A DNA stretch of 7,770 nt, from contig DDKQ01000070.1 in NCBI GenBank assembly GCA_002339355.1, positions 1 to 7,770 on the forward strand, read 5' to 3'. This document shows, piece by piece, positions 1-6,766 of this stretch. The position numbers and the translations under genes are program-made. Each line of letters begins with the position of its first letter. Within the stretch, counting starts at the first letter, position 1. This DNA comes from Candidatus Subteraquimicrobium carltonvillense (GTDB lineage: Bacteria > Actinomycetota > Aquicultoria > Subteraquimicrobiales > Subteraquimicrobiaceae). A model generated the notes under the pieces. The model saw only the letters and a program-made list of their open reading frames with translations, was not told the origin of the DNA and did not search any database.

Positions 1-100
1 GTTTCACTCGCCAACGGGGTAAACGGCCGACTGCGCCTGCCCCGTAGACGCGACAGCGTTCTTCGGGGTGTTTTCGGAGCACTTCACCCCGACCATGGCG
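1..100. other. GC-rich non-coding block with alternating inverted-repeat arms
   Basis: This block has 64 G or C bases in 100, clearly richer than the AT-rich stretch that follows and than the neighbouring genes. It holds four short complementary arms in the order cgggg (15-19), ccccg (40-44), cgggg (64-68), ccccg (87-91). Arms 1 and 2 can pair (6 bp, 14-19 with 40-45), arms 3 and 4 can pair (7 bp, 64-70 with 85-91), or arms 2 and 3 can pair instead. Short frames cross it on both strands, for example a 30-codon minus-strand frame at 96-4 and a plus-strand frame open from the window edge to 117. None has a ribosome-binding site or a recognisable product. It could be a dispersed repeat, a structured RNA or the edge of a neighbouring element cut off by the window. 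Confidence 0.4.
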
Positions 101-130
101 TTAACCCATCTTGTTAATAATACGGGTTAA
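101..130. repeat. 7-bp perfect inverted repeat over the DUF362 stop codon
   Basis: The arms ttaaccc (101-107) and gggttaa (124-130) are perfectly complementary, with a 16-nt AT-rich spacer. The right arm overlaps the TAA stop of the DUF362 gene (129-127), so the hairpin would form at the very end of that message. On the minus strand no T-run follows the stem, so it does not meet the form of an intrinsic terminator. It sits exactly at the border between the GC-rich block and the gene. It could be a weak transcript-end structure or chance. Confidence 0.3.
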
Positions 131-1227
131 ATTTTGATTAGGTTATATTCCCTGCTTCCCAAGCCCAACTCTTCTCCGTATTTGAGCTGGACACTCCAAT
201 CCACACCCGTGAGTGATTCGAATTTATCCTTACTTTGAGGATCAGATAGCCCAGTGTTCTCTATTCCCCGCGTTCGATTAATGAGATCAACGCTGGCTTG
301 ATCGAGAGCCACGGGGTCTCGGGAGGCTAAAATTCCAATATCGGGCACGATGGGGGCATCACTCCACCCCCAGCAATCGCAACTGGGAGTTACATTGATG
401 AGGAAATTCATGAATCCCACCTTATTCTCCTTACTCTTGAGTACCCCATAGACGTGCTCCACCATCTTCTTCTGAACGGAATGTGGCTCAGCTTCCCAGC
501 TTATAGCTATAGCAAGGGATGGACAGGTAACCACACATTCCCCACAACCAAGACACTTTTTATGGTCTATCTGAGCTTTCTTTTCACCGGTTAGGATTAT
601 GGCTTGGGCAGGACACCACTTCAAACATTTCCCGCAACCGGTACACTTCTCCAAATCAACGACCGGGAGAATGTCGGAATGCATCATCTGTTTGGCGCTT
701 CGACAACCGCAACCCATACCTACATTCTTTAAGGTTCCGCCAAAGCCGGTGGTCTCGTGTCCTTTGAAATGGGATATGGCTATCAAGACATCTGCATGGT
801 AAATGGCACTGCTTATCTTGACCTCTTTAAAAAATCTCCCATCTATCTTTAAGGGAACGTAGTCTCTTCCATTGAGTCCATCGGCGATGATGAATGGAGC
901 ACCAACTGAAGTATAATCAAATCCATTTTCGATCGCTGTTATCAAGTGATCCAGGGCATTGGCTCTGGAACTCACGTAGAGTGTATTGGTATCCGTAAGA
1001 AAGGGTTTGCCTCCATAAGCCCTTACTTTCTCCACTACTCTACGGATGAAGATTGGGCGCACATATGCGGTATTCCCTCGCTCACCACAGTGAATTTTTA
1101 TGGCCACGAAATCGCCTTCTTTTATCAAATTTGGGAAGGCTGCCTTCTCAAAGAGCTCCTCCATCTTTTGAAGCAAGCTCCTCCCCCGGTGGGCTCGCAT
1201 GTCGGTGAAGAAAACATCGGATGGCAT
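127..1227 (-). CDS. DUF362 domain protein with two [4Fe-4S] ferredoxin clusters
   Basis: This 366-residue cytoplasmic iron-sulfur protein belongs to the DUF362 family. No substrate or partner is established for this member; a redox or electron-transfer role is inferred from the clusters. The DUF362 region carries HFKGHETTGFGGTLKNVGMG near residues 153-172, followed by CGC (173-175). Two ferredoxin motifs follow: C195-x2-C198-x2-C201-x3-C205 and C225-x2-C228-x2-C231-x3-C235. A further Cys pair, CDC (283-285), and a C-terminal DUF362 segment containing SRDPVALDQAS (302-312) follow. No signal peptide or membrane segment is seen. The frame can be opened five codons earlier at a TTG (1242), but that TTG lies inside the TTGGAGGGAG ribosome-binding site, so the ATG at 1227 is the likely start. 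The gene lies 33 bp after the ROK stop and is probably last in the GGDEF-ROK-DUF362 operon. Confidence 0.9.
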   Translation of the reverse strand: MPSDVFFTDMRAHRGRSLLQKMEELFEKAAFPNLIKEGDFVAIKIHCGERGNTAYVRPIFIRRVVEKVRAYGGKPFLTDTNTLYVSSRANALDHLITAIENGFDYTSVGAPFIIADGLNGRDYVPLKIDGRFFKEVKISSAIYHADVLIAISHFKGHETTGFGGTLKNVGMGCGCRSAKQMMHSDILPVVDLEKCTGCGKCLKWCPAQAIILTGEKKAQIDHKKCLGCGECVVTCPSLAIAISWEAEPHSVQKKMVEHVYGVLKSKENKVGFMNFLINVTPSCDCWGWSDAPIVPDIGILASRDPVALDQASVDLINRTRGIENTGLSDPQSKDKFESLTGVDWSVQLKYGEELGLGSREYNLIKI

Positions 1228-1232
1228 AGCTT

Positions 1233-1252
1233 CTCCCTCCAATTCCCTCCAA
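1233..1252 (-). promoter_or_regulatory. Duplicated Shine-Dalgarno site before the DUF362 gene
   Basis: The 9-base unit TTGGAGGGA occurs twice in tandem (1252-1244 and 1242-1234), separated by one base. The downstream copy places GGAGG eight or nine bases before the ATG at 1227, a normal distance. The upstream copy is too far for that ATG. This decides the start in favour of ATG 1227 over the TTG at 1242, which is part of the site itself. Confidence 0.7.
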
Positions 1253-1260
1253 ATAGAGCT

Positions 1261-2235
1261 TTAGGTCAACTTACCGAGCTCATATAGGACCAAAGCAGCA
1301 GCTCCTAAAACCCCAGCGTTCGTCCTTAAGCTTGCCCCTACAATTTTAACCATTTTAAGATTGGGAGCCAGCGCTCGCCTGGATATCTCCGCCCTTGCCG
1401 TCGTTAATAACTCCTCGATCTCGGCCATGCCTCCACCAATGATGATCATCTCTGGATTGAAGATATTTATGACGTTTGCCACCCCCACACCGAGTGCCTC
1501 CCCTACTTCCCGCAAAATCCTTTTCGCTAAAGAATCTCCCTTTCTTGCCGCATGAACAACAACCTCCGCCGAGATGTCCTCGATCTTCCCTCGAATCAAC
1601 CTAAAGATGATGGATTCCTCATTCACGACCTCTCTAGCCCTCCTGGCTATAGCCGTGCCAGAGGCAAAAGCCTCCAAACAGCCACGATTCCCGCACCCGC
1701 ATGGTGGACCGTCTGGATCAATCACCATATGACCGATCTCAGCGGCGCTTCCGCCGGCCCCACGGTAAACTCGGTCATCGATTATCATGCCACCCCCGAT
1801 TCCCGTTCCAATGGTGAGGCAAACCAGGTTTGATACTTCCCGCCCCACTCCAAAAAATTTCTCGCCCATGGCAGCGACATTTGCGTCGTTATCCAAAAAG
1901 GTGGGGACATTGAAATGATGGTGAACGATGTCTCTCAAAGGCAAATTCCTCAAGGGCAGATTGGGGGAAAAGACTACGATCCCCTTCTGAAAATCCATTA
2001 ACCCAGCGACGCCCAGACCTATCCCAAGGATATTTTTCACGCAAGCTTTCGAAACATTGAAAATCTCCTCGATCAGCTCTATGGTATTCCGGACGAGGAT
2101 TTTGGAACTTTCAGTCGGGGTAGATTTCCTATTTAAATTTAAAATATTCGCTTGCTCATCGACCAGTGCTGCTGTCGTCTTGGTAGCCCCAACATCTACC
2201 CCAATGATTAGAGGACTAATTCTGGAGTTAACCAT
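1261..2235 (-). CDS. ROK-family sugar kinase (glucokinase-like)
   Basis: A 324-residue protein, the usual length for ROK-family kinases that phosphorylate glucose or related hexoses (including N-acetylhexosamines) with ATP in the cytoplasm. The N-terminal phosphate loop is DVGATKT (14-20). The sugar-binding and catalytic segment is LDNDANVAA (114-122), with D117 as the expected general base. A second glycine-rich loop, GTGIGGG, is at 143-149. The ROK signature has E166, H169 and the zinc-binding CxCGxxGC motif (C179, C181, C186), followed by LEAFASG. The C-terminal phosphate/adenosine region includes IIIGGGM (264-270). No N-terminal helix-turn-helix is present, so this is a kinase rather than a ROK repressor. 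The exact sugar cannot be told from the sequence. The ATG lies 3 bp after the GGDEF stop (TGA-gac-ATG) without a clear Shine-Dalgarno, suggesting translational coupling. Confidence 0.92.
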   Translation of the reverse strand: MVNSRISPLIIGVDVGATKTTAALVDEQANILNLNRKSTPTESSKILVRNTIELIEEIFNVSKACVKNILGIGLGVAGLMDFQKGIVVFSPNLPLRNLPLRDIVHHHFNVPTFLDNDANVAAMGEKFFGVGREVSNLVCLTIGTGIGGGMIIDDRVYRGAGGSAAEIGHMVIDPDGPPCGCGNRGCLEAFASGTAIARRAREVVNEESIIFRLIRGKIEDISAEVVVHAARKGDSLAKRILREVGEALGVGVANVINIFNPEMIIIGGGMAEIEELLTTARAEISRRALAPNLKMVKIVGASLRTNAGVLGAAALVLYELGKLT

Positions 2236-2238
2236 GTC

Positions 2239-3117
2239 TCACTTTGCCTGCCTGTCGGCAGACACGGCACCCATTTCCGGAGAATAAAAGCGAATACAAT
2301 TTCGTCCGCCATCTTTGGCAAAAAATAGAGCTCGATTCGCCTTGTCGATGAGCTCCAACTCATCGCAGGCATGATCGGGATAAGTCGCTAAACCAGCACT
2401 TATGGTCATCCCCACCTGGGGCTCTTTTTCATCACCCTCAAAAGTGGCAGACTCTACAGCCGTCCTAATTCGCTCCCCTATCACCTGTGACGCTACCTTC
2501 CCTGTGTTCGGGAGCAGAATGGCAAACTCTTCTCCTCCATATCTAGCCACAATATCTATCGCTCTTACTTGCTCCTCTATGACCTTTGCCATCTTCTTTA
2601 GGAGAAGATTCCCCTTGGCATGTCCGAATCTATCATTGAATTTTTTAAAAAAGTCGATGTCGATGAGGATCAAGGATAACTTGCTCCCGAATCGATCCGC
2701 TCTATGTCGCTCCTCCTCTATTCGATCCATGAGATAGCTGTAATTATAAACGCCAGTTAACCTATCCAGCATGGTTAGACGATCCATCCTTTGCTGCTGT
2801 TCCTCTCGGCGTCTCTGCAGGCACCCAACGATTATGCCCACGAGTAACATGAGAGCTGAACCCGGTACTATCACAAGAGTGATTTCTCCTGTGGCGCTCA
2901 AAGGTAATGAAAAATATGCATAGAGAATACAAAAGAGACCAGAAAGTATGGCAACGAGTACCCCTCCTAAGAGATCGAAGGCAAGAGCGGCCAAAAGAAG
3001 AGGAATATAGTAAAATTGCCAAAGAAGAATTATCCTTCGGGTGAAAATAATGAGAAAGGTGATGAGGACGAAGGAAGCAACAGTTGCAAATAATTTTATA
3101 TATTTCTCTTTGGGCAT
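2239..3117 (-). CDS. Membrane-anchored GGDEF diguanylate cyclase
   Basis: A 292-residue protein expected to make cyclic di-GMP from two GTP at the inner face of the membrane. About four hydrophobic segments (near residues 8-26, 30-47, 49-69 and 79-99) form an N-terminal membrane module. A charged linker (RRREEQQQR, 102-110) follows, then a full GGDEF domain from about 114: DRLTGVYNYSYL (118-129), DIDFFKKFND (153-162) and the active-site GGEEF (194-198). An inhibitory I-site R185-x2-D188 sits exactly five residues before GGEEF, so product inhibition is predicted. The membrane module is not recognised as a specific sensor class. The last ten residues (GAVSADRQAK) go beyond the usual domain end and are encoded by a short palindromic GC-rich sequence. 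It is the first gene of the three-gene block, with a strong Shine-Dalgarno before ATG 3117. Confidence 0.92.
   Translation of the reverse strand: MPKEKYIKLFATVASFVLITFLIIFTRRIILLWQFYYIPLLLAALAFDLLGGVLVAILSGLFCILYAYFSLPLSATGEITLVIVPGSALMLLVGIIVGCLQRRREEQQQRMDRLTMLDRLTGVYNYSYLMDRIEEERHRADRFGSKLSLILIDIDFFKKFNDRFGHAKGNLLLKKMAKVIEEQVRAIDIVARYGGEEFAILLPNTGKVASQVIGERIRTAVESATFEGDEKEPQVGMTISAGLATYPDHACDELELIDKANRALFFAKDGGRNCIRFYSPEMGAVSADRQAK
2245..2264. repeat. Short GC-rich palindrome at the GGDEF/ROK junction
   Basis: Arms ctgcc (2248-2252) and ggcag (2257-2261) flank a 4-nt loop. Two more pairs (2245-2264, 2246-2263) follow after one mismatch. The element forms the last codons of the GGDEF gene and lies 13-29 nt upstream of the ROK start, where it could limit access to the weak ribosome-binding region. 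It resembles the small dispersed palindromes of many bacterial genomes, but only one copy is visible here. Confidence 0.4.
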
Positions 3118-3120
3118 GAT

Positions 3121-3129
3121 CCTCCCTCC
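3121..3129 (-). promoter_or_regulatory. Strong Shine-Dalgarno of the GGDEF gene
   Basis: The minus strand reads GGAGGGAGG just before ATC-ATG. The first GGAGG is seven bases from the ATG at 3117. This supports the chosen start and good translation of the first gene in the block. Confidence 0.7.
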
Positions 3130-3130
3130 G

Positions 3131-3157
3131 CTTAAGTTAATTCAAGTAAGACTTAAG
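3131..3157. repeat. 7-bp inverted repeat in the leader of the GGDEF gene
   Basis: Arms cttaagt (3131-3137) and acttaag (3151-3157) are perfect complements separated by 13 nt. The repeat lies directly upstream of the GGDEF ribosome-binding site, within the 104-bp gap after the DUF2085 stop. It could be an operator or an RNA hairpin. No T-run follows it on the minus strand, so a terminator is unlikely. No convincing -35/-10 pair was found in the gap. Confidence 0.3.
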
Positions 3158-3221
3158 AATCTCCTGCTAATTTTCAACATTGTCGTCTACCTTTTTGTCC
3201 TTTACCCTTTACTCATGACTC

Positions 3222-3899
3222 CTATACAAAATATCTTAAAAGCAGAACATGAGCCAGGAAGGAGAGATAAAGCTCAATAGCGCTTAATATGCAAGCCAGA
3301 ACCATTGGAACAATCAGTTGCCATGGGCTGATTGCCCGCCTATGCCACCTTGGTAATAAGGTAATCAACATGGTGTTTACGGCTATTAGGGTAAAGAAAA
3401 TTGCTCCAACTATGACACTTGAGAGAATTTCAAAGGATAAAATCGTCTCTCCTTGTAAGAGAAGGTAACTTAAAACGAAGATCATCAAGAGACCAAATCT
3501 TTTGAGTGTACTTTCGAGCAATGGTGAATTGATAGAGTCTCGCCAGAGTTGGCAATTTAAAACGGGGACTACAAACAGAGGCAAGGAAAATCCAAATAAA
3601 AGCCCGGTGAAAAGCCTGATCTGGTTCGTACTATTTCTCAAGCTCAAGTAAGAAGTTATGATATCTAGTACCAAAAGAAAGAGGGAAGAAAAGATGCAAA
3701 TCAAAAGGAAGGGCGATAGACGATTTTCCCGCTTTCGATGGGAGAGTTGAAGATAGATAAAGGAGATTAAAAACCCTAAATAAAAGCCAGTATCTCTGGC
3801 ACAAACTGGAAGTGGTCTTCCTCGGATGAAAATTGTCCTCTCGGGCATTTGGTGGCAAACAGCAAAACCAATAGCCCGAATAATATCATCGAAATTCAA
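3222..3899 (-). CDS. DUF2085 family membrane protein
   Basis: A 225-residue integral membrane protein of unknown function, assigned to DUF2085 from its N-terminal signature. The signature comprises C15-H16-Q17 with PER (19-21), GR (27-28), then C33-A-R-D-T-G (33-38) and YLG. The family often has a second Cys in the last motif (CARCTG); here that position is Asp36. About six hydrophobic segments follow, roughly at 38-52, 62-84, 97-114, 135-149, 157-180 and 192-220. The start is a TTG at 3899, because no ATG or GTG precedes the conserved CHQ motif and a good ribosome-binding site lies in front of the TTG. The gene follows the broken carbonic-anhydrase-like gene by 26 bp and precedes the GGDEF gene by 104 bp. 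It may share a transcript with the Ca2+ pump, but that is inferred from spacing only. Confidence 0.8.
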   Translation of the reverse strand: MNFDDIIRAIGFAVCHQMPERTIFIRGRPLPVCARDTGFYLGFLISFIYLQLSHRKRENRLSPFLLICIFSSLFLLVLDIITSYLSLRNSTNQIRLFTGLLFGFSLPLFVVPVLNCQLWRDSINSPLLESTLKRFGLLMIFVLSYLLLQGETILSFEILSSVIVGAIFFTLIAVNTMLITLLPRWHRRAISPWQLIVPMVLACILSAIELYLSFLAHVLLLRYFV

Positions 3900-3904
3900 G
3901 TGTT

Positions 3905-3912
3905 ATCCTTCC
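3905..3912 (-). promoter_or_regulatory. Shine-Dalgarno supporting the TTG start of the DUF2085 gene
   Basis: The minus strand reads GGAAGGAT followed by five bases (aacac) and then TTG at 3899. GGAAGG therefore lies about seven bases from the start codon. This is the main evidence for the unusual start. Confidence 0.65.
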
Positions 3913-3925
3913 CGTAAATCCAAAA

Positions 3926-4118
3926 TCATTCGACCTCACAAACTTTCCAGTTCTCATCGATCCATAACCCTATTATCTGAACCGCAAAATTCCATGAGTC
4001 CACAGTCTTAATTGCAGCAAGTATCTGATTCAGTTGAGCTTATTTTTATATATTCAATTGCTGGTATTTGTACTCTGCCGTCCATACAGTTAATAGCAGT
4101 TGCAAAGATTCTGCTCAT
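3926..4118 (-). pseudogene. Remnant of a small beta-carbonic-anhydrase-like gene
   Basis: Two frames on the minus strand preserve the two ends of one small protein. From ATG 4118 the first 25 residues read MSRIFATAINCMDGRVQIPA then IEYIK, containing CMDGR, which resembles the Cys/Asp-Arg motif of beta-carbonic anhydrases. That frame then loses similarity and stops at 4010-4008 after 36 residues. In another frame, from about 4039 to the TGA at 3926, the sequence AQLNQILAAI...IIGLWIDENWKVCEVE matches the end I recall for these small carbonic-anhydrase-like proteins. Intact members are about 120 residues, so roughly half is missing, including the HxxC metal-binding part. The junction is an AT-rich stretch near 4040-4056, with a stop codon just before the second fragment. 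The ATG overlaps the ATPase stop (ATGA) and keeps a strong AAGGAAGAAGG ribosome-binding site. Family assignment rests on recalled motifs, not a search. Confidence 0.65.
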
Positions 4119-6757
4119 GCTTCCTTCTTCCTTTTAAAAAACTTCTCAATCTCGACTGCTACAAAAACGGTTAAGGAAAGAAGTAAGGTTAATAAAATCT
4201 CTTCCAGATGCAGGGGCTCAGTTTTGAATACAGGGTTGAGAAAAGGTACATAGATGATTGCCATTTGAAGGATGAAGGTTAAGAGAAAGGCGCCAAGGAG
4301 AGGTTTGTTTGACAATAACCCCAGAGAGAAAAGGGACTTTCTTTCCGATCTTATCGCAAGCACGTGCCCCATCTGGCTAAGACACAAGACCGTAAAGACC
4401 ATTGTTTGCCAGTGGGCGTGCCCTGTTTTAATCGCCCATGCTTGAGTAAATATAGACACAAAACCCATTAAAAGTCCCACCCAAATCAGATGGATGCCAA
4501 GGCCGTGAGCGAATATACTCTCCTGTGGATGCCTTGGTGGTCTCTTCATAATATCCTCATCGGCTGGCTCAGCAGCCACGGCAAGGCCGGGAAGACCATC
4601 GGTTACCAGGTTAATCCAGAGAATGTGGATGGGCAAAAGCGGGACAGGAAGCCCAAAAAAGGGCGCAAGAAATATTGTCCATATCTCACCCGAGTTGCTT
4701 GTCATGGTATATTTTATGAACTTGCGAATGTTATCAAAGATTCTCCTACCCTCTCTTACTGCGTTGACAATTGTTGCGAAATTATCATCGAGAAGTACCA
4801 TGTGAGCAGCTTCTTTTGACACATCTGTTCCTGTGATGCCCATGGCAACACCAATATCCGCTCTCTTTAAGGCAGGGGCATCGTTGACACCATCTCCTGT
4901 CATGCAAGCGAACTGTCCCTTATCTTGAAGCGCCTTTACTATCTTTAGCTTCTGCTCCGGAGCAACCCTGGCGTAGACTCTAATATGCTCAACCTCTTCT
5001 TCAAACGCATATAAAGATAATCTTTCAAGCTCGCTTCCGCTGATTATCGCTTTGGAATCGTCTTCTAAGATACCAAGCCTTTTAGCTATTGTCTCAGCAG
5101 TGGAGAGATGATCGCCTGTTATCATTACAGGAATTATCCCTGCTGTCTTACATTGAGCCACCGCCTCCTTTGTTTCCTCTCGAGGAGGATCCAACATTCC
5201 CACGAGACCTAAAATAGTAAGCTCGGTTTCCACATTTTCAGGCGATGTCTCCGCTGGAAGACTTTCCCATCTTCTCATGGTGACACAAAGAACCCTTAAT
5301 CCATGGCTTGCCATCTTTTCATTTGCTTTCAGAATTATCTGCGGATCTACGGACTTTAACCCTTCAGATGTTAATGTTCTCGTTGATTTCTCAAGCAAGC
5401 TTTCTACAGCACCTTTGGTAAAGGAAACAAATCCATCCGCCCACTTATGAATGGTGGTCATACACTTTCTTTCAGAGTCGAAGGGAACTTCCTCAACTCT
5501 TGAAAATCTCCCTTCAAGCTCCTTTTTATCGAAGCCTTTTTCCTTGGCAAAGGAAAAGAGGGCTATTTCTGTGGGATCGCCAATCACATTCTTTTCCGCA
5601 TCCATCTGTGCATCATTGCTTAGAGCCAGGGCTTGCAATAGCAGGAATTGAGGGCTGTGGAGTTGAGTCTCAAGTTCGTTGCCCGTTTTTATTTCTATTC
5701 CTCTCGTCCCCAGCACCTTCCCATCTACATATATTTCCTCAACAGTCATTTTGTTCAAAGTGAGAGTGCCTGTTTTATCAGAACAGATATAGGTGATTGA
5801 ACCAAGAGTTTCCACGGCTGGGAGTTTTCTTATGAGAGCGTTTTGTTTAATCATCTTTTTTGCTCCAAGGGCAAGAGAAATTGTTACCACAGCCGGGAGT
5901 GCCTCGGGTATCGCTGCTACCGCAAGGGAAACAGCAACGAGAAACATTGAGAGGGGAGGTTCTCCTCTGAAAATACCAATGCCGAAAACAACAGCACATA
6001 TAAGAAGGGTAGCCAGGGCAAGTTTCTGGCCGAATCTGGACAGTCTTTTTTGTAGAGGCGTTTTTACCTCTTCTTCCTCCTGCAATAGAGTCGCAATGCG
6101 GCCTAACTCGGTGTCCATCCCGGTGGCCACCACAATCCCCGTACCCCTTCCATAAGTGACTATTGTGTCCTGGTAAACCAGGTTTTTTCTCTCCCCAAGC
6201 GGGAGCGTTGGATCATGCAATACGATGGTGTGTTTTTCAACAGGGACGGATTCTCCAGTTAGAGTTGCTTCATCTACTTTTAGCTGAGCGACTTCTATAA
6301 GCCTCATGTCTGCTGGCACGACCTTCCCTGCCTCAAGGATTACTATATCGCCAGGAACGAGTTCAGAAGCGGGAATATTATTGAGCACTCTGTCTCTGAT
6401 GACAGTAGCGGTGGGCGCAGCCATTTCTTTCAGGGCTGCCATGGCTTTTTCTGCCCGGTACTCCTGAACAAACCCCATAACTGCATTAAGGACGACGATA
6501 ACGATAATGGCCACAGTGTCTATAGGTTCCCCTATAAAACCAGAAATGATGGCTGCTACGATGAGGACAAGAATCATGAAATCTTTAAACTGATCCAAGA
6601 ACATCAAAATAGGAGTTCTCTTCTTGATTTCTTTTAATTTATTGGGTCCGAACTTTAGAAGCCGTTTATCTGCTTCTGTACAACTTAGCCCAGATGTTAT
6701 ATTAGTTTCTAAAGCTTTTTCGACTTCCTGAATATTTTTTATATGCCACCTTTCCAT
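4115..6757 (-). CDS. Calcium-transporting P-type ATPase (SERCA/PMCA-like)
   Basis: An 880-residue membrane pump that uses ATP to export cations, most likely Ca2+. Domains in order: N-terminal cation-ATPase segment (WHIKNIQEVEKAL, from residue 4), M1-M2, actuator loop with TGES (167-170), M3-M4 with PEALP (284-288), phosphorylation motif DKTGT (D327), nucleotide-binding KGA (448-450), TGDH (547-550), GDGVNDAP (621-628), then M5-M10. Predicted Ca2+ ligands by alignment to SERCA are E285, N688, E691, N716, T719 and D720. The M8 glutamate of SERCA (E908) is replaced by Q795, as in PMCA-type pumps, suggesting one Ca2+ per cycle. The frame is open to an ATG at 6817, but that has no ribosome-binding site, whereas ATG 6757 has AAGGAG nine bases upstream and matches the usual N-terminus. 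Na+ or Mn2+ transport is less likely. Confidence 0.93.
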   Translation of the reverse strand: MERWHIKNIQEVEKALETNITSGLSCTEADKRLLKFGPNKLKEIKKRTPILMFLDQFKDFMILVLIVAAIISGFIGEPIDTVAIIVIVVLNAVMGFVQEYRAEKAMAALKEMAAPTATVIRDRVLNNIPASELVPGDIVILEAGKVVPADMRLIEVAQLKVDEATLTGESVPVEKHTIVLHDPTLPLGERKNLVYQDTIVTYGRGTGIVVATGMDTELGRIATLLQEEEEVKTPLQKRLSRFGQKLALATLLICAVVFGIGIFRGEPPLSMFLVAVSLAVAAIPEALPAVVTISLALGAKKMIKQNALIRKLPAVETLGSITYICSDKTGTLTLNKMTVEEIYVDGKVLGTRGIEIKTGNELETQLHSPQFLLLQALALSNDAQMDAEKNVIGDPTEIALFSFAKEKGFDKKELEGRFSRVEEVPFDSERKCMTTIHKWADGFVSFTKGAVESLLEKSTRTLTSEGLKSVDPQIILKANEKMASHGLRVLCVTMRRWESLPAETSPENVETELTILGLVGMLDPPREETKEAVAQCKTAGIIPVMITGDHLSTAETIAKRLGILEDDSKAIISGSELERLSLYAFEEEVEHIRVYARVAPEQKLKIVKALQDKGQFACMTGDGVNDAPALKRADIGVAMGITGTDVSKEAAHMVLLDDNFATIVNAVREGRRIFDNIRKFIKYTMTSNSGEIWTIFLAPFFGLPVPLLPIHILWINLVTDGLPGLAVAAEPADEDIMKRPPRHPQESIFAHGLGIHLIWVGLLMGFVSIFTQAWAIKTGHAHWQTMVFTVLCLSQMGHVLAIRSERKSLFSLGLLSNKPLLGAFLLTFILQMAIIYVPFLNPVFKTEPLHLEEILLTLLLSLTVFVAVEIEKFFKRKKEA

Positions 6758-6766
6758 AATCAAAGT

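Noticed and set aside
4..96. A 30-codon minus-strand frame (MVGVKCSENTPKNAV...) in the GC-rich block
   Set aside because: No ribosome-binding site and no recognisable domain, and frames on the other strand are equally open, as expected for short GC-rich sequence.
1..117. A plus-strand frame open from the window edge to a TAA at 115-117
   Set aside because: It could be the 3' end of a gene entering from outside, but 38 codons without a recognisable motif are not enough, and the overlapping inverted repeats explain the sequence as well.
1552..1833. Plus-strand frames inside the ROK, GGDEF and ATPase genes
   Set aside because: They lie antisense to strongly supported genes, lack ribosome-binding sites and show no domain motifs.
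4021..4060. TTGAAT/TATAAA-like promoter within the carbonic-anhydrase remnant
   Set aside because: The two boxes are too close together for a standard promoter, and the AT-rich run coincides with the deletion junction.
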